A DNA stretch of 64,000 nucleotides from Veillonella sp. (GCF_041333735.1 NZ_JBGKFB010000001.1:1047001-1111000), one strand, 5' to 3'. Numbered from the stretch's first letter, positions 50,909-60,276 are shown. A program made the numbers and translations. The notes: generated by a model from the sequence alone, not told the origin.

Positions 50909-52903
50909 CTAGCTTTCACCATTATTTTTCAAGCTTGGTTTTAATAGTGCCAAGATGATGCAAGCGATAACGGAGCCAATTGCAATGGATGCAAGGTAAA
51001 GAAGTGGGTTACCGATTGTTGGAACTACGAAGATACCGCCGTGTGGAGCGCGGAGTGTGCATTCGAAGAACATGGACAACGCACCAGCTGTACCAGCACC
51101 GATGATGCAAGCTGGCAATACGCGAACTGGATCGGCAGCTGCAAATGGGATAGCACCTTCTGTGATGAAGGAAAGGCCCATGATGTAGTTTGTGATACCA
51201 GATTTACGTTCAGCCTCTGTGAAGCGGCTAGGGAAGAATGTAGTACAAAGAGCGATTGCCAATGGTGGAACCATACCGCCTGCCATTACCGCAGCCATGA
51301 TACCGTATTCGCCAGTCGCAAGAGCACCTGTACCGATAACGTAAGCAGCCTTGTTTACAGGACCACCCATATCAACGGACATCATAGCACCAAAGATAAG
51401 GCCTAACAATACGCGGCTAGTAGTGCCCATGGATTGTAAGGAGTCCATTAACCAGTGGTTAAGTGCAGACACAGGAGGGTTGATTACGAAGGTAATAGCG
51501 AGACCAATGAACAATACACCGAGTACAGGATAGAAGAGAACTGGTTTTGTACCTTCTAATGCTTGAGGCAAACCAGATACTAATTTCTTAACTAATAATA
51601 CTAAATAACCTGCTGCAAAGCCGGCAATCAATGCGCCAAGGAAACCAGAGCCACCTTGGTTAGCTAATAAGCCGCCAACGAAACCAGCTACAAGACCTGG
51701 GCGGTCAGCAATACTCATCGCGATGTAACCAGCTAATACTGGCAACATGAATCCAAAGGATGCACCACCAATTTGCATTAAGAAGCCAGATAAAGGTGTA
51801 CCGGAACCGAAGTTTTTAGGGTTTGCAGGATCAAATGTATCGAATAAGAATGCAAGGGCAATCAAGATACCGCCACCGATAACGAATGGCAACATGTGAG
51901 ATACGCCGTTCGTCAAGTGTTTGTAGATTTGACGGCCTACGCTGTCAGATGCGCTAGCAGCGATTTCAGCGGATTCGCGGTCAGCAGCAGATGCGTGGTA
52001 TACAGGTGCTGTACCAGCTGTAGCTTCACGCAATAATTCCTCCGCTTTATTGATGCCGTTAGCTACCTTTGTTTGAATCATAGGCTTGCCATCAAAGCGA
52101 GCCATTTCCACTTGGCGGTCGGAAGCAACGATAATGCATTTGGCATGTTCGATTTCTTCTGCTGTAAGCGCATCTTTTACACCTGATGCACCGTTTTTCT
52201 CAACCTTTAAGGAAATGCCCATTTCTTTAGCTTTGCGTTCTAAGGACTCCGCAGCCATGTAGGTGTGCGCGATGCCTGTAGGACAACCTGTAACGGCTAA
52301 TACTTCATAGTGAGGATTATCTACAGAAATTTTAGGAGCTACTTTTTCGATAGCTTCTGTAGCTTTTTCTTCAATAGTATCAGTGAGGCTTGGTGCTTCT
52401 TGAGGTTCAGGTTGTTTAATAAAGCCTTCTACAGATGGATCAAAGTTGCCTTGCTCTTTCGCTGTTACGAGCTCCAAGAAACGTTCTACAGTTGGAGCAG
52501 CGATGAGGGCTTCTTTGAAATCTGGGTCGATAACCATCATAGCTAATTGGCTCAATACCTCTACATGCGTATCTGCAGCGCCTTCTGGAGCTGCGATCAT
52601 GAAGAATAAACGAGATGGTTGACCGTCGAGGGCTTCGAAGTCTACGCCGTGAGGCACAACCATAGCTGCTAGGCCTGCTTCTTTTACACCAGCGGATTTA
52701 GCATGTGGTGTGGCGATGCCGTCACCAAGGCCTGTAGAGCCAGATTCTTCACGAGCGAAAACTGCTTTTAAGTATTCTGCTTTATCAGATAAGTTGCCGC
52801 CTTTTTCCATTAATTCACCTAAGGTGTAAATGGCATCGGCCTTACTTACTGGATCTGCATTCAGCAGAATGGATTGAGGTTTTAATAAATCAGTGATTTT
52901 CAT
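50909..52903 (-). CDS. fruA: Fructose PTS permease EIIABC
   Basis: Phosphotransferase-system transporter that takes up fructose as fructose-1-phosphate, 664 residues. EIIA is about residues 1-145 with phospho-His in GIATPHAKSAG. EIIB is about 200-300 with phospho-Cys in VTGCPTGIAHTYMAAE. EIIC is about 330-655 with multiple membrane segments (GGGILIALAFLFDTF, GAMMSVDMGGPVNKAAY). AAGGAGT precedes the start. It is 33 bases downstream of fruK on the same strand. Confidence 0.95.
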   Translation of the reverse strand: MKITDLLKPQSILLNADPVSKADAIYTLGELMEKGGNLSDKAEYLKAVFAREESGSTGLGDGIATPHAKSAGVKEAGLAAMVVPHGVDFEALDGQPSRLFFMIAAPEGAADTHVEVLSQLAMMVIDPDFKEALIAAPTVERFLELVTAKEQGNFDPSVEGFIKQPEPQEAPSLTDTIEEKATEAIEKVAPKISVDNPHYEVLAVTGCPTGIAHTYMAAESLERKAKEMGISLKVEKNGASGVKDALTAEEIEHAKCIIVASDRQVEMARFDGKPMIQTKVANGINKAEELLREATAGTAPVYHASAADRESAEIAASASDSVGRQIYKHLTNGVSHMLPFVIGGGILIALAFLFDTFDPANPKNFGSGTPLSGFLMQIGGASFGFMLPVLAGYIAMSIADRPGLVAGFVGGLLANQGGSGFLGALIAGFAAGYLVLLVKKLVSGLPQALEGTKPVLFYPVLGVLFIGLAITFVINPPVSALNHWLMDSLQSMGTTSRVLLGLIFGAMMSVDMGGPVNKAAYVIGTGALATGEYGIMAAVMAGGMVPPLAIALCTTFFPSRFTEAERKSGITNYIMGLSFITEGAIPFAAADPVRVLPACIIGAGTAGALSMFFECTLRAPHGGIFVVPTIGNPLLYLASIAIGSVIACIILALLKPSLKNNGES

Positions 52904-52936
52904 ATGTGTACTCCTTGATGCACATAAAATAGAAAA

Positions 52937-53851
52937 CTAGTTAACTCGTACTTGTGAAAGTAGTGCTTCTACTTCTGCCAGCGTAGCGAGATTTTCAGAG
53001 TAAGCGGAGGCAGAACCACTGGAGATACCCCAGTAGAGCGCCTCTTGTAGGTCGCCTGTCTTTTCAAAGCCTGTAATAAAGCCAGCTACCATGGAATCGC
53101 CGGCGCCTACGGAGTTTACGAGTGTACCCTTAGGGGCAGGACTTGTATATACAGTGCCGTCAGCAGCTACTAAGATAGCTCCATCACCAGCCATGGAGAT
53201 GAGCACATGTTGTGCGCCTTTCTCTTGTAATGCCTTAGCTGCCTCTACTAGGTCATCCTTTGTGGAAAGGGTACGACCAAAGATTTCGCTAAGCTCGTGA
53301 TTGTTAGGTTTAATTAAGAACGGTTTATAAGGTAAGACCCGTGTAAGCAAATCTTTTGTAGCATCTACTACAATGCGAATATTTTTATGTTGTAAGCGCT
53401 CCATAATGAGTTCGTACATATCGCTTGGTAAGCTAGAAGGAATACTGCCTGCAAGGATCAATGTATCCTGCTCAGTTAATGCATCGAGCTGTGTATAGAG
53501 GGCTTCTAGTTCGTCGTCTGCGATGATAGGGCCACGGCCGTTAATTTCTGTTTCTTCGTCAGAGGCTTTCACCTTAACATTGATGCGCGTTAAACCTTCG
53601 CGGAGACGGATGAAATCCTCTTTCACACCGAATTGGTTCAGTTGTGTTACGATTTCTTCCCCTGTGAAACCGGCGATGAAACCGAGTGCCGTTGTATCCA
53701 TGCCTAGGTTGTTGAGCACGATGGATACATTGATACCCTTGCCGCCACCGAGAACGTACTCTTGGGTGGTGCGATTAATGGTGCCCGTCTTGAGTTGATC
53801 AAGACGAACAATATAATCTAGGGCTGGATTAAAGGTAATGGTGTAAATCAT
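52937..53851 (-). CDS. fruK: 1-phosphofructokinase
   Basis: PfkB-family kinase that turns fructose-1-phosphate into fructose-1,6-bisphosphate, 304 residues. The N-terminal signature is YTITFNPALDYIVRLD, the substrate region GGKGINVSIVLNNLG, and the ATP-binding and catalytic end NSVGAGDSMVAGFITGF. AAGGGG precedes the start. It forms an operon with fruA. No DeoR-type FruR gene is adjacent; repeats upstream may be the control region. Confidence 0.95.
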   Translation of the reverse strand: MIYTITFNPALDYIVRLDQLKTGTINRTTQEYVLGGGKGINVSIVLNNLGMDTTALGFIAGFTGEEIVTQLNQFGVKEDFIRLREGLTRINVKVKASDEETEINGRGPIIADDELEALYTQLDALTEQDTLILAGSIPSSLPSDMYELIMERLQHKNIRIVVDATKDLLTRVLPYKPFLIKPNNHELSEIFGRTLSTKDDLVEAAKALQEKGAQHVLISMAGDGAILVAADGTVYTSPAPKGTLVNSVGAGDSMVAGFITGFEKTGDLQEALYWGISSGSASAYSENLATLAEVEALLSQVRVN

Positions 53852-53887
53852 ACAAATTCCCCTTTAAGATAAATTTAATTAGCTTAT

Positions 53888-53972
53888 GATTGGTTAATCT
53901 TGTAATTAGTGTAAATTTGATTGATTTTGTAATTAGCGTAAATTCGATTGATTTTATAATTAACGTATAATT
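53888..53972. repeat. Three 27-31-bp direct repeats upstream of fruK
   Basis: Units at 53888-53918, 53919-53945 and 53946-53972 share GATTGATTTTGTAATTAGCG-type sequence. A fourth, shorter GGTTGATCTTG follows. The third unit contains the stop codon of the antiporter gene. They occupy the fruK upstream region on the - strand. Confidence 0.75.
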
Positions 53973-55357
53973 GGTTGATCTTGATTCCGTAGTCGTAACC
54001 AGTATAGGAGTGGTACGAGGTATAGGAAGAAGGCGAATGGTACATAGCCAGCTGTACTAGTACCCATCATAACTATAGGTACATAAGCAGCGATGTTCCA
54101 TGGTTGTAATGGAGCAATGAGAATGCCGCTGTTTTCAAAGTCGAGCATCACATCTTCGTCCTGAATGCCTCGCTGTGCGTACGTAATACGCATAATAGAA
54201 TGTGTCATCACAACTGCTATAGCTTGACTACAGCCGACAGCACCTGTTAAAAAGGCGAGACCTACGTTTGCCGCAAATACATCACTTCGTGTTTTCGCTC
54301 GTTCTAATAGCTGTCTCACATCGTTCCAGAAGCCAACCCCTTCGAGCATGCCAGAAATGGCAGTTGCCATAAAAATGGAAAGGGTAGGGATGAACATCGT
54401 TTGTAAGCCGCCGCCGTGAATGATATCTGCTAGTGGATTATAATGTGGTAGTTCAAAGCCTGTTAAGGTATACCAGCCTAAATCAGAAAGGGTAGCTCCC
54501 TGATTGGTATAAGCTAGAATTGCCGCTACTAATGCACTAAGGCCGATAGGCCAACGGATAGATACTTTCAAAGGTAACAGACCAATGATGATGATGACTG
54601 GAATCCATAAGGTCCAATCGATGTTGAACACAAAGTGAATCGTATCAGACAGTAAGCTATTTGCATAGTTGAGAGGGAACCACTGCGATAGTATTAGGTA
54701 GAGCACCGTGGAAATAACAAGTGCTGGTAGACCGTCCTTAAACATAATAGGGATGTTAGTCGATACCTTTGTATGCGTTAAGGCCGCTACAAGAGAGGCA
54801 CTAGACGATAAAGGACCGTTCCGATCACCAAAGTACGCGCCGGCAATGATGGCACCTGCTACGATATTTTCAGGAATATTACCGGCTTTTGCCATCGTAA
54901 TGAGTACAATACCTATGGTACCCACGGTGCCAAGAGCAGTTCCTAATAGCATGCTCACTAGTGCTGTTAATAAAAAAGCACAAGCGATAAAGATAGAAGG
55001 ATCAATCAAGTCGATGCCTGTGGCGATAATCATAGGTATAATACCCGCTGCTTGCCACATGGCGATGAGCCAACCGATGAGCAGGAATATTTGCATCACC
55101 ACAATAGATGTTTTAGCACCTGTCCATGATAGGTTTAGTAGTTCCTTTGGTTGGTACCCTTTGCGGTAGAACACATAAGCCATAATGCACCATACCACAA
55201 TCAAGGCGTAACCGATGGCAATGCTATTGGCTACGGCGATGATGATGACGAGTATGGATAGGAGTAAGCCTATGAGGGGCTCTGTATTTTTCGGCATCAG
55301 TGAACGACCTTGTTGATACTTTAGAAACGCATTTAATATGAGTTGTAACCACTTCAT
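53960..55357 (-). CDS. nhaC: NhaC-family sodium/proton antiporter
   Basis: Membrane protein of 465 residues with about 12 segments. ALVSMLLGTALGTVGTIGIV, GAIIAGAYFGDRNGPLSSSA and ENSGILIAPLQPWNIAAYVP are characteristic of NhaC. It is expected to export sodium in exchange for protons; some relatives exchange malate and lactate, which would fit a lactate-using host, but this cannot be told here. ATG 55357 begins one base after the dapF stop and lacks a good ribosome-binding site, so coupling is likely. An internal ATG at 55297 is possible. Confidence 0.86.
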   Translation of the reverse strand: MKWLQLILNAFLKYQQGRSLMPKNTEPLIGLLLSILVIIIAVANSIAIGYALIVVWCIMAYVFYRKGYQPKELLNLSWTGAKTSIVVMQIFLLIGWLIAMWQAAGIIPMIIATGIDLIDPSIFIACAFLLTALVSMLLGTALGTVGTIGIVLITMAKAGNIPENIVAGAIIAGAYFGDRNGPLSSSASLVAALTHTKVSTNIPIMFKDGLPALVISTVLYLILSQWFPLNYANSLLSDTIHFVFNIDWTLWIPVIIIIGLLPLKVSIRWPIGLSALVAAILAYTNQGATLSDLGWYTLTGFELPHYNPLADIIHGGGLQTMFIPTLSIFMATAISGMLEGVGFWNDVRQLLERAKTRSDVFAANVGLAFLTGAVGCSQAIAVVMTHSIMRITYAQRGIQDEDVMLDFENSGILIAPLQPWNIAAYVPIVMMGTSTAGYVPFAFFLYLVPLLYWLRLRNQDQPIIR

Positions 55358-55358
55358 C

Positions 55359-56192
55359 TTAATCGATAGGAAGTTCTGTTTCGAAGACTTCCTCAGCAGG
55401 GCCTGTCATGAGCACCGTGCCATCCTCCAAGTATGAAATATGCAATGTTCCTAAGTAAAGTTCTACATCTACTTCGCGACCTGTTAAGCCTTTTTCAAAG
55501 GACATAACGGCAGAGGCGCAAGAGCCTGTACCACATGCTAAGGTGGCGCCGGCACCGCGTTCCCATGTGCGAACCTTGATGTGCTTATCATTTACTACCT
55601 CGATGTAGTTAACATTCGTATTGGATGGGAATGCATCGTGTTTTTCAATGATAGGACCTTGTGTCGTTACAGGCGCCTTTGTAATGTCATTGATATACAC
55701 CTCTGTATGAGGAACGCCGAGTAATACGGAGCTTACTGTTACTGTTTCGCCGTTTACATCGAGGTCTACGTCGATAACCTTATCCATATTTACATCCATC
55801 GGAATGTCTTGGGCTGCAAAGAATGGCTTGCCCATGTCTACTGTTACTAGTGTAACCACACCATTTTCGATGGTTAAGGTTGGCTTCATAACACCTGCTA
55901 ATGTTTCGATGGTGAAAGTTTCTTTTGTAATTTCTCCGTGTTCGTAAGCGTATTTGGCAAAGCATCGAATACCATTGCCGCACATTTCAGCTTCACTGCC
56001 ATCGGAGTTGATGATGCGCATGCGCACATCACATGTGTCAGATGGTACAACAATGACTAAACCATCAGCACCAATGCCTGTACGGCGATCGCAAAGGCGA
56101 ATGGCTAAATCAGTATAGTCCTTGTTAGCACCTTGAGGGTCGGCAAAGAGGATAAAATCATTGCCAAGACCATGCATTTTTGTTAATTTCAT
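55359..56192 (-). CDS. dapF: Diaminopimelate epimerase
   Basis: Interconverts LL- and meso-diaminopimelate for lysine and peptidoglycan synthesis. It has 277 residues. The two catalytic Cys are in EMCGNGIRCFAKYA and ATLACGTGSCASAV, and MHGLGNDFILF is the N-terminal signature. ATG 56192 follows AGGAG seven bases upstream; an upstream in-frame ATG at 56207 would overlap that site. A hairpin (AGACTTTCAC/GTGAAAGTCT) lies in the leader. Confidence 0.95.
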   Translation of the reverse strand: MKLTKMHGLGNDFILFADPQGANKDYTDLAIRLCDRRTGIGADGLVIVVPSDTCDVRMRIINSDGSEAEMCGNGIRCFAKYAYEHGEITKETFTIETLAGVMKPTLTIENGVVTLVTVDMGKPFFAAQDIPMDVNMDKVIDVDLDVNGETVTVSSVLLGVPHTEVYINDITKAPVTTQGPIIEKHDAFPSNTNVNYIEVVNDKHIKVRTWERGAGATLACGTGSCASAVMSFEKGLTGREVDVELYLGTLHISYLEDGTVLMTGPAEEVFETELPID

Positions 56193-56212
56193 AAAGTCTC
56201 CTATCAATAAGT

Positions 56213-56244
56213 AAGACTTTCACCATGAAGCCCGTGAAAGTCTC
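56213..56244 (-). promoter_or_regulatory. Leader hairpin upstream of dapF
   Basis: AGACTTTCAC and GTGAAAGTCT form a 10-bp stem around a 12-base loop, about 20 bases before the dapF start and just before its ribosome-binding site. No T tract follows on the - strand, so a translational or mRNA-stability role is more likely than termination. Confidence 0.5.
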
Positions 56245-56460
56245 ATATGTATATTATTATATATTCTATATTATTATATCATAAATGGCTTTCAATTATG
56301 GGGTGTAACTTTATAAAATTAAAGTAAAAACAAGCAAAAAATGACCTCCTTTTAAAGTACTTGTTATAGTACGTATTAAGACGGTTGAGAAATATGAACA
56401 TGAGGTAAAAATTAACCCACGTGGGACAACCTGAAAGGCGGATATATAGGGCTCTATTAC
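56245..56460. other. dapF-ptsI divergent spacer
   Basis: The spacer has no convincing gene. A GC-richer patch at about 56395-56450 (with CCCACGTGGG and a following CCTGAAAGGCGG) stands out from the AT-rich surroundings and could be structured RNA or an operator. I could not match it to a known riboswitch. Confidence 0.4.
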
Positions 56461-56489
56461 TTTATTGTTTACCGTAGAAATGATAAAAT
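56461..56489 (+). promoter_or_regulatory. ptsI promoter
   Basis: TTTATT (56461-56466) and TAAAAT (56484-56489) with 17-base spacing and an extended TGA before the -10. The transcript would start about 35 bases before the gene. Confidence 0.6.
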
Positions 56490-56530
56490 AAAGAGTAATG
56501 TAGTTTATCGTAATAGAAAGAGGAACACAC

Positions 56531-58258
56531 ATGCGAATTCAAGGGATTTCTGGATCTCGTGGCGTTGCAGTAGGCAATGTATATAGATATATTCAAGAGG
56601 AAATTGTCATTCCTGATTACACTGTAGCAGAGGATCAGGTAGAAGCGGAAATTGGTAAGTTTGCTGCTGCTATGGCATCTACCTTAAAGCAATTGGATAC
56701 AATCCGTCAAAAGGCTTTGAAAGAAATGGGCCCTGAAGAGGCGGCTATTTTTGAAGCACATATGCAAATTGCTCAAGACCCATCTTTATCTGATGGTATT
56801 AAATCCCTCGTTGAGTCTAGCCATACTAACGTTGTAGCGGCTACAGCTCAAACCATTGAAACCTTTGCCAATATCTTCCTCGGTATGGAAGATCCATACA
56901 TGCGCGAACGGGGTGCAGATATCAAAGATATCGGTGATCGTTTGATGCGCAATATGTTAGGTATGAACCCTCGTGGCTTATCCCATATTTCTGGGGAGGT
57001 TATATTGGTGGCTCATGATTTGGCGCCATCCGATACGGCATCTCTAGATAAAAATGTTGTAAAAGGCATTGTAACAGCTGCTGGTGGCCCTACATCTCAT
57101 GCGGCTATCATGGCACGTACATTGGAAATTCCTGCCGTTATGGGCGTTGGTGATATTGAAGGCTTTGTTGATGGCGAGAAAGCCGTTGTACTTGGTACAG
57201 ATGGTATTGTCGAAACAAATCCATCTGATGCGGATTGGGCTGAATATACAAATCAAGCTACTGCTTACCAAGAGGAATTAAAACGCCTACGCGAATCTGC
57301 CAATCTTGAAGCTAAGACTACAGATGGTCATCATGTAGAATTATTTGGCAATATCGGTAAGTCTAAAGATGCTAAACATGCTCTTACAATGGGCGCACAA
57401 GGTATCGGCTTATACCGTACAGAATTCTTGTACATGGAAAACGATGAATTGCCAGCAGAAGATGTACAGTTCGAAGAATATAAAAAGGTTGCAGAAGATA
57501 TGCAGGGACAGCCTGTTATCATTCGTACCATGGATATTGGTGGTGACAAGGAGTTGAAGTGCCTTGATTTGCCAACTGAAATGAATCCATTCCTTGGTTA
57601 CCGTGCAATTCGTATTTCCTTGAACCGCCCAGATATCTTCAAAGTACAATTGCGTGCGTTATTGCGTGCTAGTGCCTTTGGCGATATTCACATCATGTAT
57701 CCTATGATTGCTTCCGTAGAAGAAGTGAAACAAGCGAATGCTATGCTTGAAGAATGTAAGGCTGAACTTACAGCTGAAGGCAAAGAATTCAACAAGGATA
57801 TTAAGGTTGGTATTATGATTGAAGTACCAGCAGCTGCTGTTATTTCTCCGATCTTGGCAAAATACATAGACTTCTTCAGTATTGGTACCAACGATTTGTG
57901 TCAATATACATTGGCAGTAGACCGTATGAACGAATCTATTGGCGCTCTATATCAACCATTGCATCCAGGCGTATTACGTCTTATCAAACATGTTATCGAT
58001 GCGAGCCATGAACAAGGTAAATTTACAGGCATGTGTGGTGAACTCGCTAGTGATCCTGTGGCTACCATGATCTTATTAGGCCTTGGCCTTGATGAATTCT
58101 CCATGACAGCATCTTCTATACCACTTATTAAGAAAATCTTGCGCTCTGTTTCTAAAGCAGAATGTGAAGATGTGGCTAATAAAGCACTTTCCATGGATAC
58201 AGCAGAAGAAATTACAGACTATGCTAAATCTGTACTAGCTGAAAAAGGCTTACTATAA
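56531..58258 (+). CDS. ptsI: PTS enzyme I
   Basis: Phosphoenolpyruvate-protein phosphotransferase that starts the PTS cascade, 575 residues. The active His is in AAGGPTSHAAIMARTLEIPA (about residue 188). The PEP-binding region includes GIGLYRTEFLYM and FFSIGTNDLCQYTLAVDR, and the C-terminal Cys is in FTGMCGELASDP. AGAGGAA precedes the start. It lies before ptsH, the reverse of the common ptsH-ptsI order, with ptsH having its own promoter. Confidence 0.96.
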   Translation: MRIQGISGSRGVAVGNVYRYIQEEIVIPDYTVAEDQVEAEIGKFAAAMASTLKQLDTIRQKALKEMGPEEAAIFEAHMQIAQDPSLSDGIKSLVESSHTNVVAATAQTIETFANIFLGMEDPYMRERGADIKDIGDRLMRNMLGMNPRGLSHISGEVILVAHDLAPSDTASLDKNVVKGIVTAAGGPTSHAAIMARTLEIPAVMGVGDIEGFVDGEKAVVLGTDGIVETNPSDADWAEYTNQATAYQEELKRLRESANLEAKTTDGHHVELFGNIGKSKDAKHALTMGAQGIGLYRTEFLYMENDELPAEDVQFEEYKKVAEDMQGQPVIIRTMDIGGDKELKCLDLPTEMNPFLGYRAIRISLNRPDIFKVQLRALLRASAFGDIHIMYPMIASVEEVKQANAMLEECKAELTAEGKEFNKDIKVGIMIEVPAAAVISPILAKYIDFFSIGTNDLCQYTLAVDRMNESIGALYQPLHPGVLRLIKHVIDASHEQGKFTGMCGELASDPVATMILLGLGLDEFSMTASSIPLIKKILRSVSKAECEDVANKALSMDTAEEITDYAKSVLAEKGLL

Positions 58259-58290
58259 TTCTGTTGTATAGCAAATAACTTTCAATATAC

Positions 58291-58358
58291 TTGAATTGAA
58301 AGGCTTGAAATTGATACAATATATCTATTAGAACGTATGGGATAGGCACAGCCTATCA
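58291..58358 (+). promoter_or_regulatory. ptsH promoter and leader hairpin
   Basis: TTGAAT (58291-58296) and TACAAT (58315-58320), 18 bases apart, form a candidate promoter after ptsI. The short leader contains a tight hairpin GATAGGC-ACA-GCCTATC (58341-58357) right before the ribosome-binding site. Confidence 0.55.
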
Positions 58359-58376
58359 AGATAGAAAGAGGTTATC

Positions 58377-58637
58377 ATGAAAGAATTAACAGTAGAAATT
58401 ACTAACGAATCTGGTTTACATGCTCGTCCTGCTACAGCTTTCACACAATTGGCTGCTAAATATGCTTCCAAATTGACAATCGCTGCTAACGGCAAAACAG
58501 CTGATGCTAAATCCATTTTGACTGTATTGACTTTGGGCGCTACTAAAGGTACATCCGTTACATTGACAGCTGACGGTGCTGACGAAGACGATGCACTCGC
58601 TGCATTGAGCGAATTCTTAACAACTAATCACGACTAA
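58377..58637 (+). CDS. ptsH: Phosphocarrier protein HPr
   Basis: Small PTS phosphocarrier of 86 residues. The phosphorylated His is in ESGLHARPATAF (residue 15), and a Ser at the HPr-kinase position is present in ADAKSILTVLTLG (about residue 46), so regulation by HPr kinase is possible. AGAGG precedes the start. With ptsI and the fruKA operon it gives a complete fructose uptake route. Confidence 0.96.
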   Translation: MKELTVEITNESGLHARPATAFTQLAAKYASKLTIAANGKTADAKSILTVLTLGATKGTSVTLTADGADEDDALAALSEFLTTNHD

Positions 58638-58651
58638 TTTGTCAGGGAAAT

Positions 58652-58684
58652 AAAAGGGACTCTACTACGGTAGAGTCCTTTTTT
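58652..58684 (+). terminator. Intrinsic terminator after ptsH
   Basis: GGACTCTAC (58657-58665) pairs with GTAGAGTCC (58670-58678), extended by A/T pairs and followed by a run of T. Confidence 0.92.
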
Positions 58685-58792
58685 GTTGATATATATTTTA
58701 TGTATATGTTTTATGTTTTGGTGGTGGATTAAATTTTTACTTTGCTTTAATGTGGCGCATTTGAAAACTATTAGCGTGTAGTTTCAAGAAAA

Positions 58793-58820
58793 AAAGAAGA
58801 GGCGGTTTAGCCTCTTCTTT
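58793..58820 (-). terminator. Intrinsic terminator after the CsoR-type gene
   Basis: AAAGAAGAGGC (58793-58803) pairs with GCCTCTTCTTT (58810-58820). On the - strand a TTTTT run follows. It overlaps the final codons of the gene. Confidence 0.88.
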
Positions 58821-59097
58821 ATTTTCCCATGTTTGCAAAGCGCTCTACAGCCTTTGTAAAGTCGCTAATGGTTTTTTCTACGTCACCGTGTTCGATACCA
58901 TCTCGTACGCAGTGGTTGATATGCCCTTCAAGGACTACTTGACCTACTTTATGTAGTGCAGACTTAGCTGCATTAATTTGGCTCAACACATCTTCGCATG
59001 GAATGTCTTCTTCAATCATTCGATCAATAGCTTGCACTTGACCAAGGATTTTACGCAATCGACGATGTAGATTTTCTGAATCCATACATTGTTTCAT
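58819..59097 (-). CDS. csoR: CsoR-family metal-sensing repressor
   Basis: All-helical DUF156 regulator of 92 residues. HRRLRKILGQVQAIDRMIEE is the family start. The Cys of EEDIPCEDVL and the His and Cys of LEGHINHCVRDG make the C-H-C set that binds Cu(I) in CsoR, and the His rules out the persulfide sensor CstR. No copper pump or chaperone gene is adjacent, so its targets are elsewhere. ATG 59097 has GGAGG upstream, which excludes an in-frame ATG at 59166. Confidence 0.87.
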   Translation of the reverse strand: MKQCMDSENLHRRLRKILGQVQAIDRMIEEDIPCEDVLSQINAAKSALHKVGQVVLEGHINHCVRDGIEHGDVEKTISDFTKAVERFANMGK

Positions 59098-59469
59098 AAT
59101 ACTCCTCCAATGGGCATGTTTTTTATCATCCTTATTATTATACTCCATGTAAAGTTTGTAATACAACTTAATAAGTATACCTAATATGCATTAAATCTAC
59201 ATATATAGATTTATATTGTATATGGATGTATGTGAATATCTGTATTCAAAGGTACATTTAAATATATACTTTTAAAATAGCATGGCATGTATTTTATATT
59301 ATACACATCTATTTAGACCTTGTAATATATATCTTCTTCTTAATTGATGTGATACAATACATTTAATACACAATGTGTTTGTATATGTATATAAGGTACT
59401 GTAATGCATATAGAATTTAAATTTGTCTATAGGTATATACTACGGGCCTTTATGAAATAGGTGAAAGCA
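59098..59469. other. AT-rich divergent spacer
   Basis: This spacer between the CsoR-type gene and the glycosyltransferase gene is very AT-rich with many TATA-like words, so a specific promoter cannot be picked with confidence. There is no open frame with a ribosome-binding site, and no stable hairpin was noticed. Confidence 0.4.
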
Positions 59470-60276
59470 ATGAAAGTGTTTCGCTACCTTCGGAACCTAG
59501 TGGTATTTGTGTTAGTTATGATACTGGCCGTGTTTATATATGATGGATACCATAGGGTTCAAGGTACAGATCGTGAAAGTAACGCGCATACAACTGTTGA
59601 AAAACGCATAGAACAAGGTGAAGATACCCTTAGTCGCACAGATCGTATTATACGATTATTTACCTTTAAAGAAAAGGTAGAGACGGCACTGAACCAACGT
59701 GTTTCTAAAGAACATTGGGTAAAGGGAGATGTCATTCCAGAATATACAAAGAATGCACTCATCGCCATAGAGGATAAGCGATATTATAAGCATGGTGCTA
59801 TAGATGTACTTGGTATCATTCGCGCCTTTTATACGAATACCATTGCTGGTGAAACTGTAGAGGGCGGCAGCACCATAACACAACAAGTCGTAAAAAATCT
59901 GTTCCTTTCATCAAAACGCATCATGAGCCGTAAGGTGGAGGAGGCAATCCTTGCTAGTGAAATGGAACATTACTACTCAAAGGAAGAAATCCTTACCATG
60001 TATTTAAATACAGTATATTATGGTCATAATTATTACGGCATTTACGAAGCTGCGCATGGCTACTTTGGAACGAGCCCAAGCCGATTGACACTAGGCCAAA
60101 GTGCACTCCTTGCAGCACTACCTAATGCACCATCTTATTTGGATCCCTATACGAACTATAAAGGGGCTAAGGCACGACAAAAATTAGTGCTCGAACAAAT
60201 GGTAGACCAAGGCATGATTACACAAGCCGAAGCAGATTATGCATACAAACAAGACTTGGGACTTGTGGACGAATAA
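59470..60276 (+). CDS. mtgA: Monofunctional peptidoglycan glycosyltransferase (GT51)
   Basis: Polymerises lipid II into glycan strands. It has 268 residues with one N-terminal membrane anchor (NLVVFVLVMILAVFIYDGY). The GT51 domain has the catalytic Glu in AIEDKRYYKHGAIDVLG and the second conserved block EGGSTITQQVVKNLFLS, followed by RKVEEAILASEMEHYYSKEE. There is no transpeptidase domain. ATG 59470 follows AGGTGA; an in-frame GTG at 59461 falls inside that site. A terminator follows. Confidence 0.92.
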   Translation: MKVFRYLRNLVVFVLVMILAVFIYDGYHRVQGTDRESNAHTTVEKRIEQGEDTLSRTDRIIRLFTFKEKVETALNQRVSKEHWVKGDVIPEYTKNALIAIEDKRYYKHGAIDVLGIIRAFYTNTIAGETVEGGSTITQQVVKNLFLSSKRIMSRKVEEAILASEMEHYYSKEEILTMYLNTVYYGHNYYGIYEAAHGYFGTSPSRLTLGQSALLAALPNAPSYLDPYTNYKGAKARQKLVLEQMVDQGMITQAEADYAYKQDLGLVDE

